Shown here: piece by piece, positions 54,879 through 62,609 of the stretch
Layout of the letters: each line of letters starts with the position of its first letter
Numbering within the stretch: position 1 is the first letter of the stretch
NCBI RefSeq assembly: GCF_016654005.1
Contig: NZ_JAEPWN010000007.1
Location: 62,001 to 126,000 of the forward strand
Length of the DNA: 64,000 bases
Source of the DNA: Brevundimonas nasdae
GTDB taxonomy: Bacteria > Pseudomonadota > Alphaproteobacteria > Caulobacterales > Caulobacteraceae
Direction of reading: 5' to 3'
Program-made: the position numbers and the translations under genes
The notes under the pieces: generated by a model
What the model was told of the DNA's origin: nothing
The model's input: only the letters and a program-made list of their open reading frames with translations
The model's database searches: none

Positions 54879-55088
54879 TCAGGCCAGGATGTCCAGCAGG
54901 GCGCCGGTCATGTCATCGGCGGTCTTCAAAGCGGCGGCGTTGGCGCGGAAGGCGATCTTGACCTGTACCTGCTCGACGATTTCTTCGGCCAGATGATCCG
55001 GCTGCGTCTGCGCTGTGCGACGCGCGCTGTTCTCGAAACGCGTCTGGGCGTCCAGCATTCCGGCGGCGGCGATGGGCAGGACCCGCAT
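54879..55088 (-). CDS. Miniature flagellar basal-body-rod-like protein
   Basis: 69 aa with GGAGG before the ATG. It joins a rod N-terminal-like helix (GMLDAQTRFENSARRTA, similar to the GLxxAQxRxxxxAxNxAN motif of FlgB/C/F/G) straight to a C-terminal-like helix (VQVKIAFRANAAALKTADDMTGALLDIL, similar to AYQANAKxIxTADEMxxxLL). The central domain of true rod proteins is missing. No flagellar gene is nearby. It may be a stand-alone assembly or secretion factor, or a decayed rod paralogue. The start codon and frame are clear; the function is inferred. Confidence 0.72.
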   Translation of the reverse strand: MRVLPIAAAGMLDAQTRFENSARRTAQTQPDHLAEEIVEQVQVKIAFRANAAALKTADDMTGALLDILA

Positions 55089-55307
55089 GACGATCCTCCG
55101 GGGCGATATCCGGCCAAGGGTGGGTTCAGCGTCATAAGTGCGCTTTTCAGGTCAACATCGCCTGAAGGAACAAGGTGAACGGCGTTTTCCGCCCCGCTTA
55201 GGCCTTTATCCGTGTATAGGGCGCTTCTCATTCGCCCGGCCTGAGGTCTGTCCTCGGCCGGGCGCGGTCGTTTCGACGCCCGCCTTGTCCGTTGTCCCAG
55301 GTATCCG

Positions 55308-57191
55308 ATGCCCTTTCCCGCCGTCCACCCCGCGCTCGACCGCGCCCTCATCAACAAGGGCTATGCCGAGCCGACCCCCGTTCAGGCCGCCGTTCTGGAA
55401 GGCGAGCACGCCGAACGCGACCTGCTGGTCTCGGCCCAGACGGGTTCGGGCAAGACGGTGGCCTTTGGTCTGGCCGCTGCGCCGACCCTGTTGGGCGACA
55501 AGCCGATCTTTGGTCCCGGCGGCGCGCCGCTGTGCCTGGCCATCGCCCCGACCCGTGAACTGGCCATGCAGGTCGCGTCCGAGCTTCAGTGGCTGTACGC
55601 CGACTCCGGCGCCAAGATCGCCACCTGCGTCGGGGGCATGGATGCGCGTCGTGAGGCGCGCGCTCTGGGCTTTGGCGTCCACATCGTCGTCGGCACGCCG
55701 GGCCGCCTGAAGGACCACATCGACCGGGGCAACCTGGACCTGTCGGAACTGAAGGTCGCCGTCCTGGATGAAGCCGACGAGATGCTGGACATGGGCTTCC
55801 GCGAGGACCTGGAGTTCATTCTGGACCAGGCCCCGGCCGAACGCCGCACCCTGCTGTTCTCGGCGACCATCGCGCGCGACATCGCGACCCTGGCCAAACG
55901 CTATCAGAAGGACGCGGTGCGCATCGACGCCACCGACAAGACGCGCCAGCACGCCGACATCGAATACCGCGCCTATCGCATCGCGCCGAACGAGATCGAA
56001 CACGCGGTGGTCAACACCCTGCGCTGGTTCGAAGCGCCGCGCGCCATGGTCTTCTGCTCGACGCGCGACAGCGTGCGTCACCTGCAATCCTCGCTGCTGG
56101 AGCGCGGTTTCTCGACCGTGTCGCTGTCGGGCGAAATGGGCCAGCGCGAGCGCACCGATGCGCTGCAGTCGCTGCGTGACGGACGTGCCCGCGTCTGCGT
56201 CGCCACCGACGTCGCCGCGCGCGGTCTGGACCTGCCGGACCTGGGTCTGGTCATCCACGCCGAACTGCCGATGAATCGCGCAGGCCTGCTGCACCGTTCA
56301 GGCCGTACGGGCCGTGCGGGCAAGAAGGGCGTCTCCGTGATGCTGGTCCCGCATTCGCGTCGTCGCAAGGCCGAGCGCCTGATGGACGAGGCCGGCGTCG
56401 ACGCCGTCTGGTCCGGCGCCCCGACCTTCGACGAAATCCGCAAGGCTGACGAAGGCCGTCTGCTGTCGCCCGAGTTCTTCGAGGCCGACGTCACCGACGA
56501 GGACATGATCGTCGCCAAGCGCATGATCGCCGAGCGCACGCCCGACGAGATCGCCGCCGCCCTGGTGCGTCTGCTGCGCAAGGAGCAGCCTGCGCCGGAA
56601 GAACTGTCCGATCCGGGCGCTGACCGCGGCCCTGCAAAGCGCGACCGCATGGTCCGCAGCGACGACGGCACGGCGGCTCAGCCCTGGCCGGGCGAACGCC
56701 TGGGCGCCGACGACGTGGTCTGGTTCCGCATGGATGTGGGCCGCAACAAGAACGCCGACCCCAAGTGGCTGATCCCGCTGATCTGCCGCGTCGGCGGCAT
56801 CTCCAAGCCCCAGATCGGCGCCATCCGCACCTTCCCGGAGGAAACCCGCTTCGAAATCGCCAAGACGCACGAAAAGGCGTTCCGCGAGGCCGTCGCCGCT
56901 TCCAATGACGAAGTGAAGATCACGCCTTCGGAAGCCCCGACGCCGGGTTCGATGAAGGCCGGTCGTTTCGCTGGCAAGCCGCGTCGCGAAGACGGCGACC
57001 GTCCGTTCAAGAAGACCCCTTACAAGCGCGCCGACGGCGGCGAGGGCGACGCCCGCCCGCCGTTCAAGAAGAAGCCCTGGGCCCCCAAGGCGGCTGAGGG
57101 CGGCAGGCCTTCCGGCGACAAACCCTTCGCCAAGAAGCCCTTCAAGCCTAAGCCCGGCTTCAAGGGCGGCAAGTCCAAGTCGAACGGTTGA
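55308..57191 (+). CDS. DEAD-box RNA helicase with DbpA-type RNA-binding domain
   Basis: 627 aa. Helicase core: Q-like motif, AQTGSGKT (45-50), PTRELAMQ, GTPGRLKDHI, DEAD (154-157), SAT (185-187), VATDVAARGLDLPDL and HRSGRTGRAG. A 14-residue insert with FGPGG lies between motif I and Ia. A DbpA/CsdA RNA-binding domain follows (about 460-535, VVWFRMDVGRNKNADPKWLIPLICR), then a Lys/Arg/Pro-rich tail (540-627) that should bind RNA or the degradosome. The role is in ribosome assembly or mRNA turnover, likely cold-related. The leader upstream is about 200 nt. Confidence 0.94.
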   Translation: MPFPAVHPALDRALINKGYAEPTPVQAAVLEGEHAERDLLVSAQTGSGKTVAFGLAAAPTLLGDKPIFGPGGAPLCLAIAPTRELAMQVASELQWLYADSGAKIATCVGGMDARREARALGFGVHIVVGTPGRLKDHIDRGNLDLSELKVAVLDEADEMLDMGFREDLEFILDQAPAERRTLLFSATIARDIATLAKRYQKDAVRIDATDKTRQHADIEYRAYRIAPNEIEHAVVNTLRWFEAPRAMVFCSTRDSVRHLQSSLLERGFSTVSLSGEMGQRERTDALQSLRDGRARVCVATDVAARGLDLPDLGLVIHAELPMNRAGLLHRSGRTGRAGKKGVSVMLVPHSRRRKAERLMDEAGVDAVWSGAPTFDEIRKADEGRLLSPEFFEADVTDEDMIVAKRMIAERTPDEIAAALVRLLRKEQPAPEELSDPGADRGPAKRDRMVRSDDGTAAQPWPGERLGADDVVWFRMDVGRNKNADPKWLIPLICRVGGISKPQIGAIRTFPEETRFEIAKTHEKAFREAVAASNDEVKITPSEAPTPGSMKAGRFAGKPRREDGDRPFKKTPYKRADGGEGDARPPFKKKPWAPKAAEGGRPSGDKPFAKKPFKPKPGFKGGKSKSNG

Positions 57192-57199
57192 TTTTTCAA

Positions 57200-57234
57200 A
57201 CCCCTCCTTCGCACACGCGGGGGAGGGGTTCTTG
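57200..57234 (+). terminator. Intrinsic terminator after the DEAD-box helicase gene
   Basis: AACCCCTCC (57200-57208) pairs with GGAGGGGTT (57223-57231), followed by CTTG. The T tract is short, so terminator strength is uncertain, but it lies 8 nt after the helicase stop. Confidence 0.6.
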
Positions 57235-57266
57235 CAACCGGCCGCATACCGGCGCAACCTGACGGC

Positions 57267-57590
57267 ATGTCCAGTCCGTCCGCGCCAGAGGGTCGGTTCG
57301 CCTCGTTCGAGGCCTTCTACCCCTATTATATTCACGAGCATTCCAATTGGACCTGCCGCCGCATCCATGTGGTCGGGACAGGCCTGGTGATCGCGGCCTT
57401 TGCGGCCTTTCTCGTGACGCGGAACCCGTGGTGGCTGCTGGCCATGCCTCTGGTCGGCTACGGCTTCGCCTGGGTGGGGCATTTCTTCTTCGAGAAGAAC
57501 CGGCCCGCGACCTTCAAATATCCGCTGTGGAGCTTGATGGGCGATTTCCGACTTTTCTTTGAAACCATAAGCGGAAAGCGCCGTTTCTGA
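57267..57590 (+). CDS. Mpo1-like (DUF962) membrane protein
   Basis: 107 aa. FEAFYPYYIHEHSNWTCRRIHVVGT and GYGFAWVGHFFFEKNRPATFKYPLWSLMGDFRLF carry the conserved His residues of the Mpo1/DUF962 family, with two hydrophobic segments (about 38-52 and 56-70). In yeast, Mpo1 is an iron-dependent dioxygenase for alpha-oxidation of 2-hydroxy fatty acids; the bacterial role is less clear. No ribosome site is evident before the ATG. Confidence 0.88.
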   Translation: MSSPSAPEGRFASFEAFYPYYIHEHSNWTCRRIHVVGTGLVIAAFAAFLVTRNPWWLLAMPLVGYGFAWVGHFFFEKNRPATFKYPLWSLMGDFRLFFETISGKRRF

Positions 57591-57681
57591 CGCCGGCGAA
57601 CAGCTGTGCTTCGGCCCTGCACGGCGGCGCAAAACAGGATATGGTCGCCTGCGACCTGGGGTCGCAATCGGAGGACCATCT

Positions 57682-58599
57682 ATGAAGACTATCGCCATCG
57701 TGACAGCGGCGGCCATGCTGCTGACGCCGGGGGTGAGCCTGGCTCAGAAAAGCGGCGGGCGCCCAGACGCCTCGCTGGAGCCGAACTATGGAACCGTGAA
57801 CCTGCGGAACGGGTTCACGCCGGACCCATACACCAAGGAAATGCTGGCGGGAGGCTCGGTTCAGGCGTCTTCGGTCAAGTCCGGCTGTGAAGGCCTGGTC
57901 AGCGCCGCGCCCGACCTTCAGGTCAACTACCGCGCCGGTTCTTCGGACCTGACGTTCAAACTGACGGCGTCGGAAGACACGACCCTGCTGATCAGCAGCC
58001 CGAACGGCCGCTGGTACTGCGACGACGATTCCGGCGGCGATCTCGATCCCCTGATCACGATCAGCAGCCCCACCAGCGGGCGCTACAACGTCTGGGTCGG
58101 CACCTATAACGACAGCATGGTTCAATCGACCCTGATGGTCAGCGAACTGGGCGCCGACGCCCTCGTCAGCGGCGGTGAAGATCACAGTGATTCTGACGGT
58201 CCGGATGTCGACCTGACGCCCAACTATGGTTCTGTGAACCTGCGCGCAGGCTTCACGCCGGACCCTTACACCAAACAGATCCTGGCGGGCGGCTCCATCC
58301 CGGCGGCGCGCGCCAAGTCGGGCTGTGTCGGCAATGTCAGCGCGGCGCCGGACTTCCAGGTCTTTTATGACCGTGCAGGCGATGCCGACCTGACGTTCAA
58401 AAATATCTCTGACAGCGACACCACCCTGCTGATCAACACCCCCAACGGCCGCTTCTATTGCGATGACGATTCCGGCGGCGACCTGAACCCCAAGGTGACC
58501 ATCACCAACCCCCAGAACGGCCGCTATGACATCTGGGTCGGCACCTATGGCGACGACATGATCCAGTCGACGCTGCAGGTCACGGAACTGGACGACTGA
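57682..58599 (+). CDS. Exported protein of two tandem calcium-binding-like repeats
   Basis: 305 aa with signal peptide MKTIAIVTAAAMLLTPGVSLA. Residues 35-156 and 181-303 are near-copies: both contain NYGxVNLRxGFTPDPY, KSGCxGxVSAAPD, DLTFK, DTTLLI, PNGRxYCDDDSGGDL and GRYxxWVGTYxDxMxQSTL. The DDDSGGD segment suggests a calcium site, and the single Cys pair per repeat suggests a disulfide. Linker 157-180 is acidic and Ser/Gly-rich. GGAGG precedes ATG. No enzyme motif is recognised. Each repeat has the look of a bacterial pre-peptidase C-like beta sandwich, but this is uncertain. Confidence 0.8.
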   Translation: MKTIAIVTAAAMLLTPGVSLAQKSGGRPDASLEPNYGTVNLRNGFTPDPYTKEMLAGGSVQASSVKSGCEGLVSAAPDLQVNYRAGSSDLTFKLTASEDTTLLISSPNGRWYCDDDSGGDLDPLITISSPTSGRYNVWVGTYNDSMVQSTLMVSELGADALVSGGEDHSDSDGPDVDLTPNYGSVNLRAGFTPDPYTKQILAGGSIPAARAKSGCVGNVSAAPDFQVFYDRAGDADLTFKNISDSDTTLLINTPNGRFYCDDDSGGDLNPKVTITNPQNGRYDIWVGTYGDDMIQSTLQVTELDD

Positions 58600-58680
58600 T
58601 CCCGTTCCTCAAGGGCTTGAATTGAAGACGCCGGCGACCCTGCGGTCGCCGGCGTTCTGCATTCTGGAAAGACGCCCGGC

Positions 58681-59268
58681 TTAGCGCGAAGCGCTTTCCC
58701 AGGAGGGCGGGCATCCATCAAACGTGCCAGCATCGGCGATGGTCAGGGTGCGCATGTTCAGGCGCTGGGCCTGGGCCATCGAACCACGACCGTGGCCGGT
58801 GAACAGATCGATCTTCTCGCCCTTGATCGCGCCGCCGGTGTCGGAGGCGTACCAGTATCCGTCGTGGATGGAGCCGTCGGCCAGACGCAGGCCCACTGTC
58901 TCGCGAATGAACAGCTTGGTGCGGCGCGGAATGATGCGGGGGTCGGTTGCGACCGTGCGCATGGCCACCGGACGGCAACCCAGGGAATCATTGCCCGAAG
59001 CCCCGCCGCCGCCTGCGTGATAAAGGCGCGCCGACGCCGTCCAGTCGGGATCGCCGTCCATCAGCTCGGCCTGTTCTTCGTTCAGCGCCAGATCGTCCGG
59101 GGACGAAACTGTGGAACCGACGTCGGCTACAGGGGTTTCAACCCTGAACTCATCCGCCGCAACAGCGACATTGTAGGGCACGGGTCCACTCGTAACTGAG
59201 GACAGGGCAGCCCAAAACATGGCGAAGGCAGCGGTTGCGCCGATCATACGTCTGGCTCGCGGAGACAC
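58681..59268 (-). CDS. 3D-domain (double-psi beta-barrel) secreted protein
   Basis: 195 aa. GTG start at 59268 with TTGGGAG just upstream (an ATG at 59247 lacks one). An N-terminal hydrophobic signal or anchor is seen. The C-terminal domain is the 3D fold shared with MltA-type lytic transglycosylases: RPVAMRTVATDPRIIPRRTKLFI, YASDTGGAIKGEKIDLFTG with the three Asp, and MAQAQRLNMRTLTI. Short 3D proteins of this kind likely bind or cleave peptidoglycan. A long Asp/Glu-rich linker separates the membrane part from the domain. Confidence 0.83.
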   Translation of the reverse strand: MSPRARRMIGATAAFAMFWAALSSVTSGPVPYNVAVAADEFRVETPVADVGSTVSSPDDLALNEEQAELMDGDPDWTASARLYHAGGGGASGNDSLGCRPVAMRTVATDPRIIPRRTKLFIRETVGLRLADGSIHDGYWYASDTGGAIKGEKIDLFTGHGRGSMAQAQRLNMRTLTIADAGTFDGCPPSWESASR

Positions 59269-59402
59269 TGGCTCCCAACGCTGCCAGCGCGGGTTTTTTC
59301 GCGTTAACTTGTGGCCAGAAATGGGCGCAGCCTGGCCGCATGCTCCTTCGTACGCGCCGTTTGGCGCCTAGTCGCTTGATTGCAAAGCGATGTTTTTCGG
59401 AC

Positions 59403-60419
59403 TCACGCGGCCTCTGAACGGCGGGATTCCGCCTCACGAACGGCCTCTACGGCCCTGTCCACCACCTCGATCCCGGCGTTTGGCCCGATTGATTCCACCG
59501 TCAGGATGCGACGGAAGGCGCGCGCGCCAGGGCGGCCGTGCATCAGGCCCAGCATATGCCGCGCCATGGCGGGCAGGGCGACGCCCTCGGCCAGCCGCGC
59601 GATCAGATAGGGCCGATAGCGTTCGATGGCGGCATAGGCGTCCACGTCCTCGACCGCCTCTCCGAATATGCGGCGGTCCGCCTGACCCAGCAGGGCCGGT
59701 TCGTGATAGGCGGCGCGGCCCAGCATGACCCCATCCAGTTGCACCCCGTCGGCGTCGTCCAGATGAGCCTCGGCCTCGTCCAGCGAGCCAATCCCGCCAT
59801 TGATCGAGATGCTGAGATGCGGACGCTCGCGCTTCAGGCGGCGCACCAGCCCATAGTCTAGCGGCGGCACGTCCCGGTTCTCCTTGGGCGACAGCCCCTT
59901 CAGCCAGGCCTTTCGGGCATGGACGATGAAGGTGTCGACGCCTGCTGCGGCGCTGGCGTCCACGGTGGCGAACAGGCTGGTTTCCGGGTCTTGGTCGTCG
60001 ACGCCGATGCGGCATTTGACGGTGGCGGGAATATCAACGGCCTCGATGATGGCCGCCATGCAGTCCGCCACCAGCTCCGGCTCGCGCATCAGACAGGCGC
60101 CGAACTTGCCCGACTGCACCCGGTCGGACGGACAGCCGACATTCAGATTGATCTCGTCATAGCCATAGGCCACGCCGATCCGCGCCGCCTCGGCCAGCTG
60201 CGCCGGATCGGACCCGCCCAACTGCAGCGCCACCGGATGCTCGACCGCATCAAAACCCAGCAGCCGATCCCGATCCCCGTGCACCACCGCCGGCGCCGTC
60301 ACCATCTCAGTATAAAGCAACGCCCGCGACGACAGCGCCCGATGAAACGCCCGACAGTGCCTGTCGGTCCAGTCCATCATCGGGGCCACGGCCAATCTAC
60401 GTGCTTGATTTATCGACAT
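59403..60419 (-). CDS. dusA: tRNA-dihydrouridine(20/20a) synthase DusA, integration target of the adjacent island
   Basis: 338 aa FMN enzyme reducing U20/U20a in tRNA. VAPMMDWTDRHCR at the N-terminus, LQLGGSDP, NLNVGCPSDRVQSGKFGACLM (catalytic Cys109), IVHARKAWLKGLSPKENR and NGGIGS are characteristic. The gene is complete. Its first codons meet an integrase gene running away on the other strand, and no ribosome-binding site typical of this genome precedes the ATG, consistent with the 5' flank having been supplied by an inserted element while the coding part was rebuilt by the attachment-site core. Confidence 0.96.
   Translation of the reverse strand: MSINQARRLAVAPMMDWTDRHCRAFHRALSSRALLYTEMVTAPAVVHGDRDRLLGFDAVEHPVALQLGGSDPAQLAEAARIGVAYGYDEINLNVGCPSDRVQSGKFGACLMREPELVADCMAAIIEAVDIPATVKCRIGVDDQDPETSLFATVDASAAAGVDTFIVHARKAWLKGLSPKENRDVPPLDYGLVRRLKRERPHLSISINGGIGSLDEAEAHLDDADGVQLDGVMLGRAAYHEPALLGQADRRIFGEAVEDVDAYAAIERYRPYLIARLAEGVALPAMARHMLGLMHGRPGARAFRRILTVESIGPNAGIEVVDRAVEAVREAESRRSEAA
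60354..60389 (-). other. Predicted attachment-site core region in the 5' part of dusA
   Basis: The codons for dusA residues 11-22 (VAPMMDWTDRHC) are the conserved segment that dusA-specific integrases of the tyrosine family use as attachment site in many phyla. The integrase gene begins about 140 bp away. The matching direct repeat should lie at the far end of the island, outside the window, so this is a prediction from known families rather than a visible repeat. Confidence 0.5.
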
Positions 60420-60452
60420 TTTTTCAGTAATATCAAAACGTTGGTTGGTGAC

Positions 60453-60517
60453 GTGTGCACTCGATTTTTCGCCGTGTTGCGACGTTTTTTCCGGCTTTTC
60501 GACATCTCAGTGCACAC
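60453..60517. promoter_or_regulatory. Inverted repeat GTGTGCACT/AGTGCACAC between dusA and the integrase gene
   Basis: Perfect 9-bp arms at 60453-60461 and 60509-60517 are set 47 bp apart, with a related GCGCACAC at 60521-60528. They lie in the 110-bp gap between the divergent dusA and integrase starts. They may be integrase arm-type sites, excisionase sites, or an operator controlling the integrase. Confidence 0.45.
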
Positions 60518-60532
60518 AGAGCGCACACGAAA

Positions 60533-61594
60533 ATGGCGACATATTCGAAACTCCCGTCCGGAACTTGGCGGGTCCAGGTCAGACGGAAAGGCCGCTATAT
60601 AAGCGAGACCTTCCTCAAACGCGATGATGCGCGCCGCTGGGCCACCGAGACCGAGGGCCGGATCGATCGTGGTGAGGTTCCGACGCCTGAGCGCGCTGCG
60701 CGTCTTCGCACCTTCGGCGAGCTTATCGATCTGCACATCGACGACATGAAATCGGTCGGTAAGGCGCCGCGGCGATCGAAAGCCGCGACGCTGAGAATGC
60801 TCAAGGCGCGTCTCGGGCGGAAGAAGCTCGGTCAACTTGATCGGCAGCTATTCATCGACTTCGGCAAAGAGCGTGCGAAGGAGGGGGCTGGGCCGATGAC
60901 TTTGAGCATCGACATCGGCGCCATCAAGCTGGTCATCACACACGCGATCGCAGTCCACGGACTGACAATCTCCGCCGAACCGGTGAACATGGCTCGTCTG
61001 GCGCTCAAACGCCTTGGACTTGTCGGCAAAGGCGTCGAGCGCGATCGGAGACCGACTGAGGAAGAGCTGCAGAAGCTCATTGGTCACTTCGAAGGCAATC
61101 CACGCCAAATCATTCCGATGGCAAGAGTCATCCGTTTCGCAATCGCCACAGCCATGCGGCAGGAGGAGATTTTCCGGGTCGTGTGGTCAGACTACGCGGC
61201 GCGGACGAAGATGCTGACGATCCGGGATCGCAAAGACCCACGCGAAAAGGCCGGCAATGATCAGAAAATCCCGCTTCTGAAGGTGTCAGGCTATGACCCG
61301 GTTGCCTTGATAGAGGAGCAGGGGCCGCCTCGGTCGAACCGGGACCTGCGTATTTTTCCGTTCAACCATCGATCGGCCGGCACTGCGTTCACCCGCGCCT
61401 GCAAAGATCTTGGGATCGAGGATCTTCACTTTCACGACCTGCGACATGAGGGGACGAGCCGGCTGTTTGAGGCGGGTTTCCAAATCCCGCAGGTGGCGTT
61501 GGTGACCGGCCACAAGGACTGGAAGATGCTCCGTCGCTACACGCACCTTAAGCCGGAGTCGCTGCATATGGTTGCGGCCACGCTGGCTGCCTGA
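60533..61594 (+). CDS. int: Tyrosine recombinase (dusA-associated phage-type integrase)
   Basis: 353 aa from ATG 60533; a GTG at 60455 would add 26 residues without similarity to the family. An N-terminal arm-binding domain (MATYSKLPSGTWRVQVRRKGRY) is followed by a core-binding SAM-like domain (about 55-165) and the catalytic domain with Arg209 (TAMRQEE), His301-x-x-Arg304 (HDLRHEGT), His327 (TGHKDW) and Tyr336 (RRYTHL). All catalytic residues are present. It is divergent from dusA, as in known dusA islands, and is the first gene of the element. Confidence 0.93.
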   Translation: MATYSKLPSGTWRVQVRRKGRYISETFLKRDDARRWATETEGRIDRGEVPTPERAARLRTFGELIDLHIDDMKSVGKAPRRSKAATLRMLKARLGRKKLGQLDRQLFIDFGKERAKEGAGPMTLSIDIGAIKLVITHAIAVHGLTISAEPVNMARLALKRLGLVGKGVERDRRPTEEELQKLIGHFEGNPRQIIPMARVIRFAIATAMRQEEIFRVVWSDYAARTKMLTIRDRKDPREKAGNDQKIPLLKVSGYDPVALIEEQGPPRSNRDLRIFPFNHRSAGTAFTRACKDLGIEDLHFHDLRHEGTSRLFEAGFQIPQVALVTGHKDWKMLRRYTHLKPESLHMVAATLAA

Positions 61595-61808
61595 CCCGAT
61601 TATCGGCTTTGACTCTTCTAGGACCTCGGATTGTCCGCTCTTATAGCCCGCACCACCACAGAGTCTTTCGTTGTCTGACCGCTGAGGCAGCGTCGGTGCC
61701 TTCGACGGATGTCCATCGGTGGGCCTCTGAATAGTTTCGGTCTATTCGTATTGTGATGCAAAGTGTCGTTGGATCGTCGTCTTGAACGGCGCTTTCGCGG
61801 AGCCACAG

Positions 61809-62609
61809 ATGACGCATGCTCTAGACGCCGGAAATGGACGTCTTGGCCGCCTCGTGCGCGAGGCCCAGCCGGTGGCCCCGCTGCTGCCCTTCGTTCATAA
61901 CACCGACGCGTTCCAGTTCGTCGACATCGTCGAGACGGGCGTGTTGGAGCCCCAACCCTGTACGGTTTTCACAGGCGAGGCGCTGACCTATTTCTTCTAC
62001 GCGCGTCCTGCCTTTAGACCCGATGTCAACGAGGAGGCGACGGCGCTCGAACACTATTTCCCCGTCTGCCTGATCTTCAAGCACGAGGCGATCACAGAGA
62101 TCCGACGCGTGTTCCCGTTCGACTCCGGAGCTTTCCAGGGTGGCCTTTACGGCGCCTTCATGCACCGCCGCATGAAGCTCGGCGACTTCGCGCTCGAGGC
62201 GGAGACGTCGACACCCGCCCGCATGGTGGGACGGTTCTTCGGGACCAACGAAGCCTATCTGTTTTCCAGGGACCCTCTCGACAAGGACATTCCGGCCGAT
62301 CATCTGGAGGCCCGGTCCTACGCCGCCCTGGCCGGCGCCAAGGGCGGCAATGCGATCGACAGCCGCGGATCCGGCGTGGAAATCCAGACTTCTGAGCCGA
62401 TTTCGCTTCAGGGTATGCTCGACGCCGTCGTGCTGCCGCTGTCCTTTGTCGAGACCCAGACAGGTCGAAGCCTGCGCGACGCTGGCGTCGATCTTCTGCC
62501 CTACAATACCATGGGGCGCACAAGGCCCTCGGAATGCATGGGGTCGATCACCGACATCTGCGCCGCTTTTTACGCCCGGCGCGACCTCATCCTTGGCGCA
62601 GGCGGTTGA
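61809..62609 (+). CDS. Unknown protein, candidate DarT-like ADP-ribosyltransferase
   Basis: 266 aa. ATG 61809 with GGAG 6 nt upstream is better supported than TTG 61782. I do not recognise the family outright, but the order of motifs follows DarT/DUF4433-type ADP-ribosyltransferases: a first strand with His30-x-Thr32 (LPFVHNTDAFQFVDIVETG), an aromatic strand with Tyr61/Tyr64 and Arg66 (TYFFYARPAFR), VCLIFKHEAI, and a late Glu191 (GVEIQTSEPISL) before LDAVVLPLSF. If so, it would modify a nucleic acid or protein with ADP-ribose. It overlaps the next gene by one base (TGATG), so the two are coupled. First cargo gene of the dusA island after a 214-nt gap. Confidence 0.55.
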   Translation: MTHALDAGNGRLGRLVREAQPVAPLLPFVHNTDAFQFVDIVETGVLEPQPCTVFTGEALTYFFYARPAFRPDVNEEATALEHYFPVCLIFKHEAITEIRRVFPFDSGAFQGGLYGAFMHRRMKLGDFALEAETSTPARMVGRFFGTNEAYLFSRDPLDKDIPADHLEARSYAALAGAKGGNAIDSRGSGVEIQTSEPISLQGMLDAVVLPLSFVETQTGRSLRDAGVDLLPYNTMGRTRPSECMGSITDICAAFYARRDLILGAGG

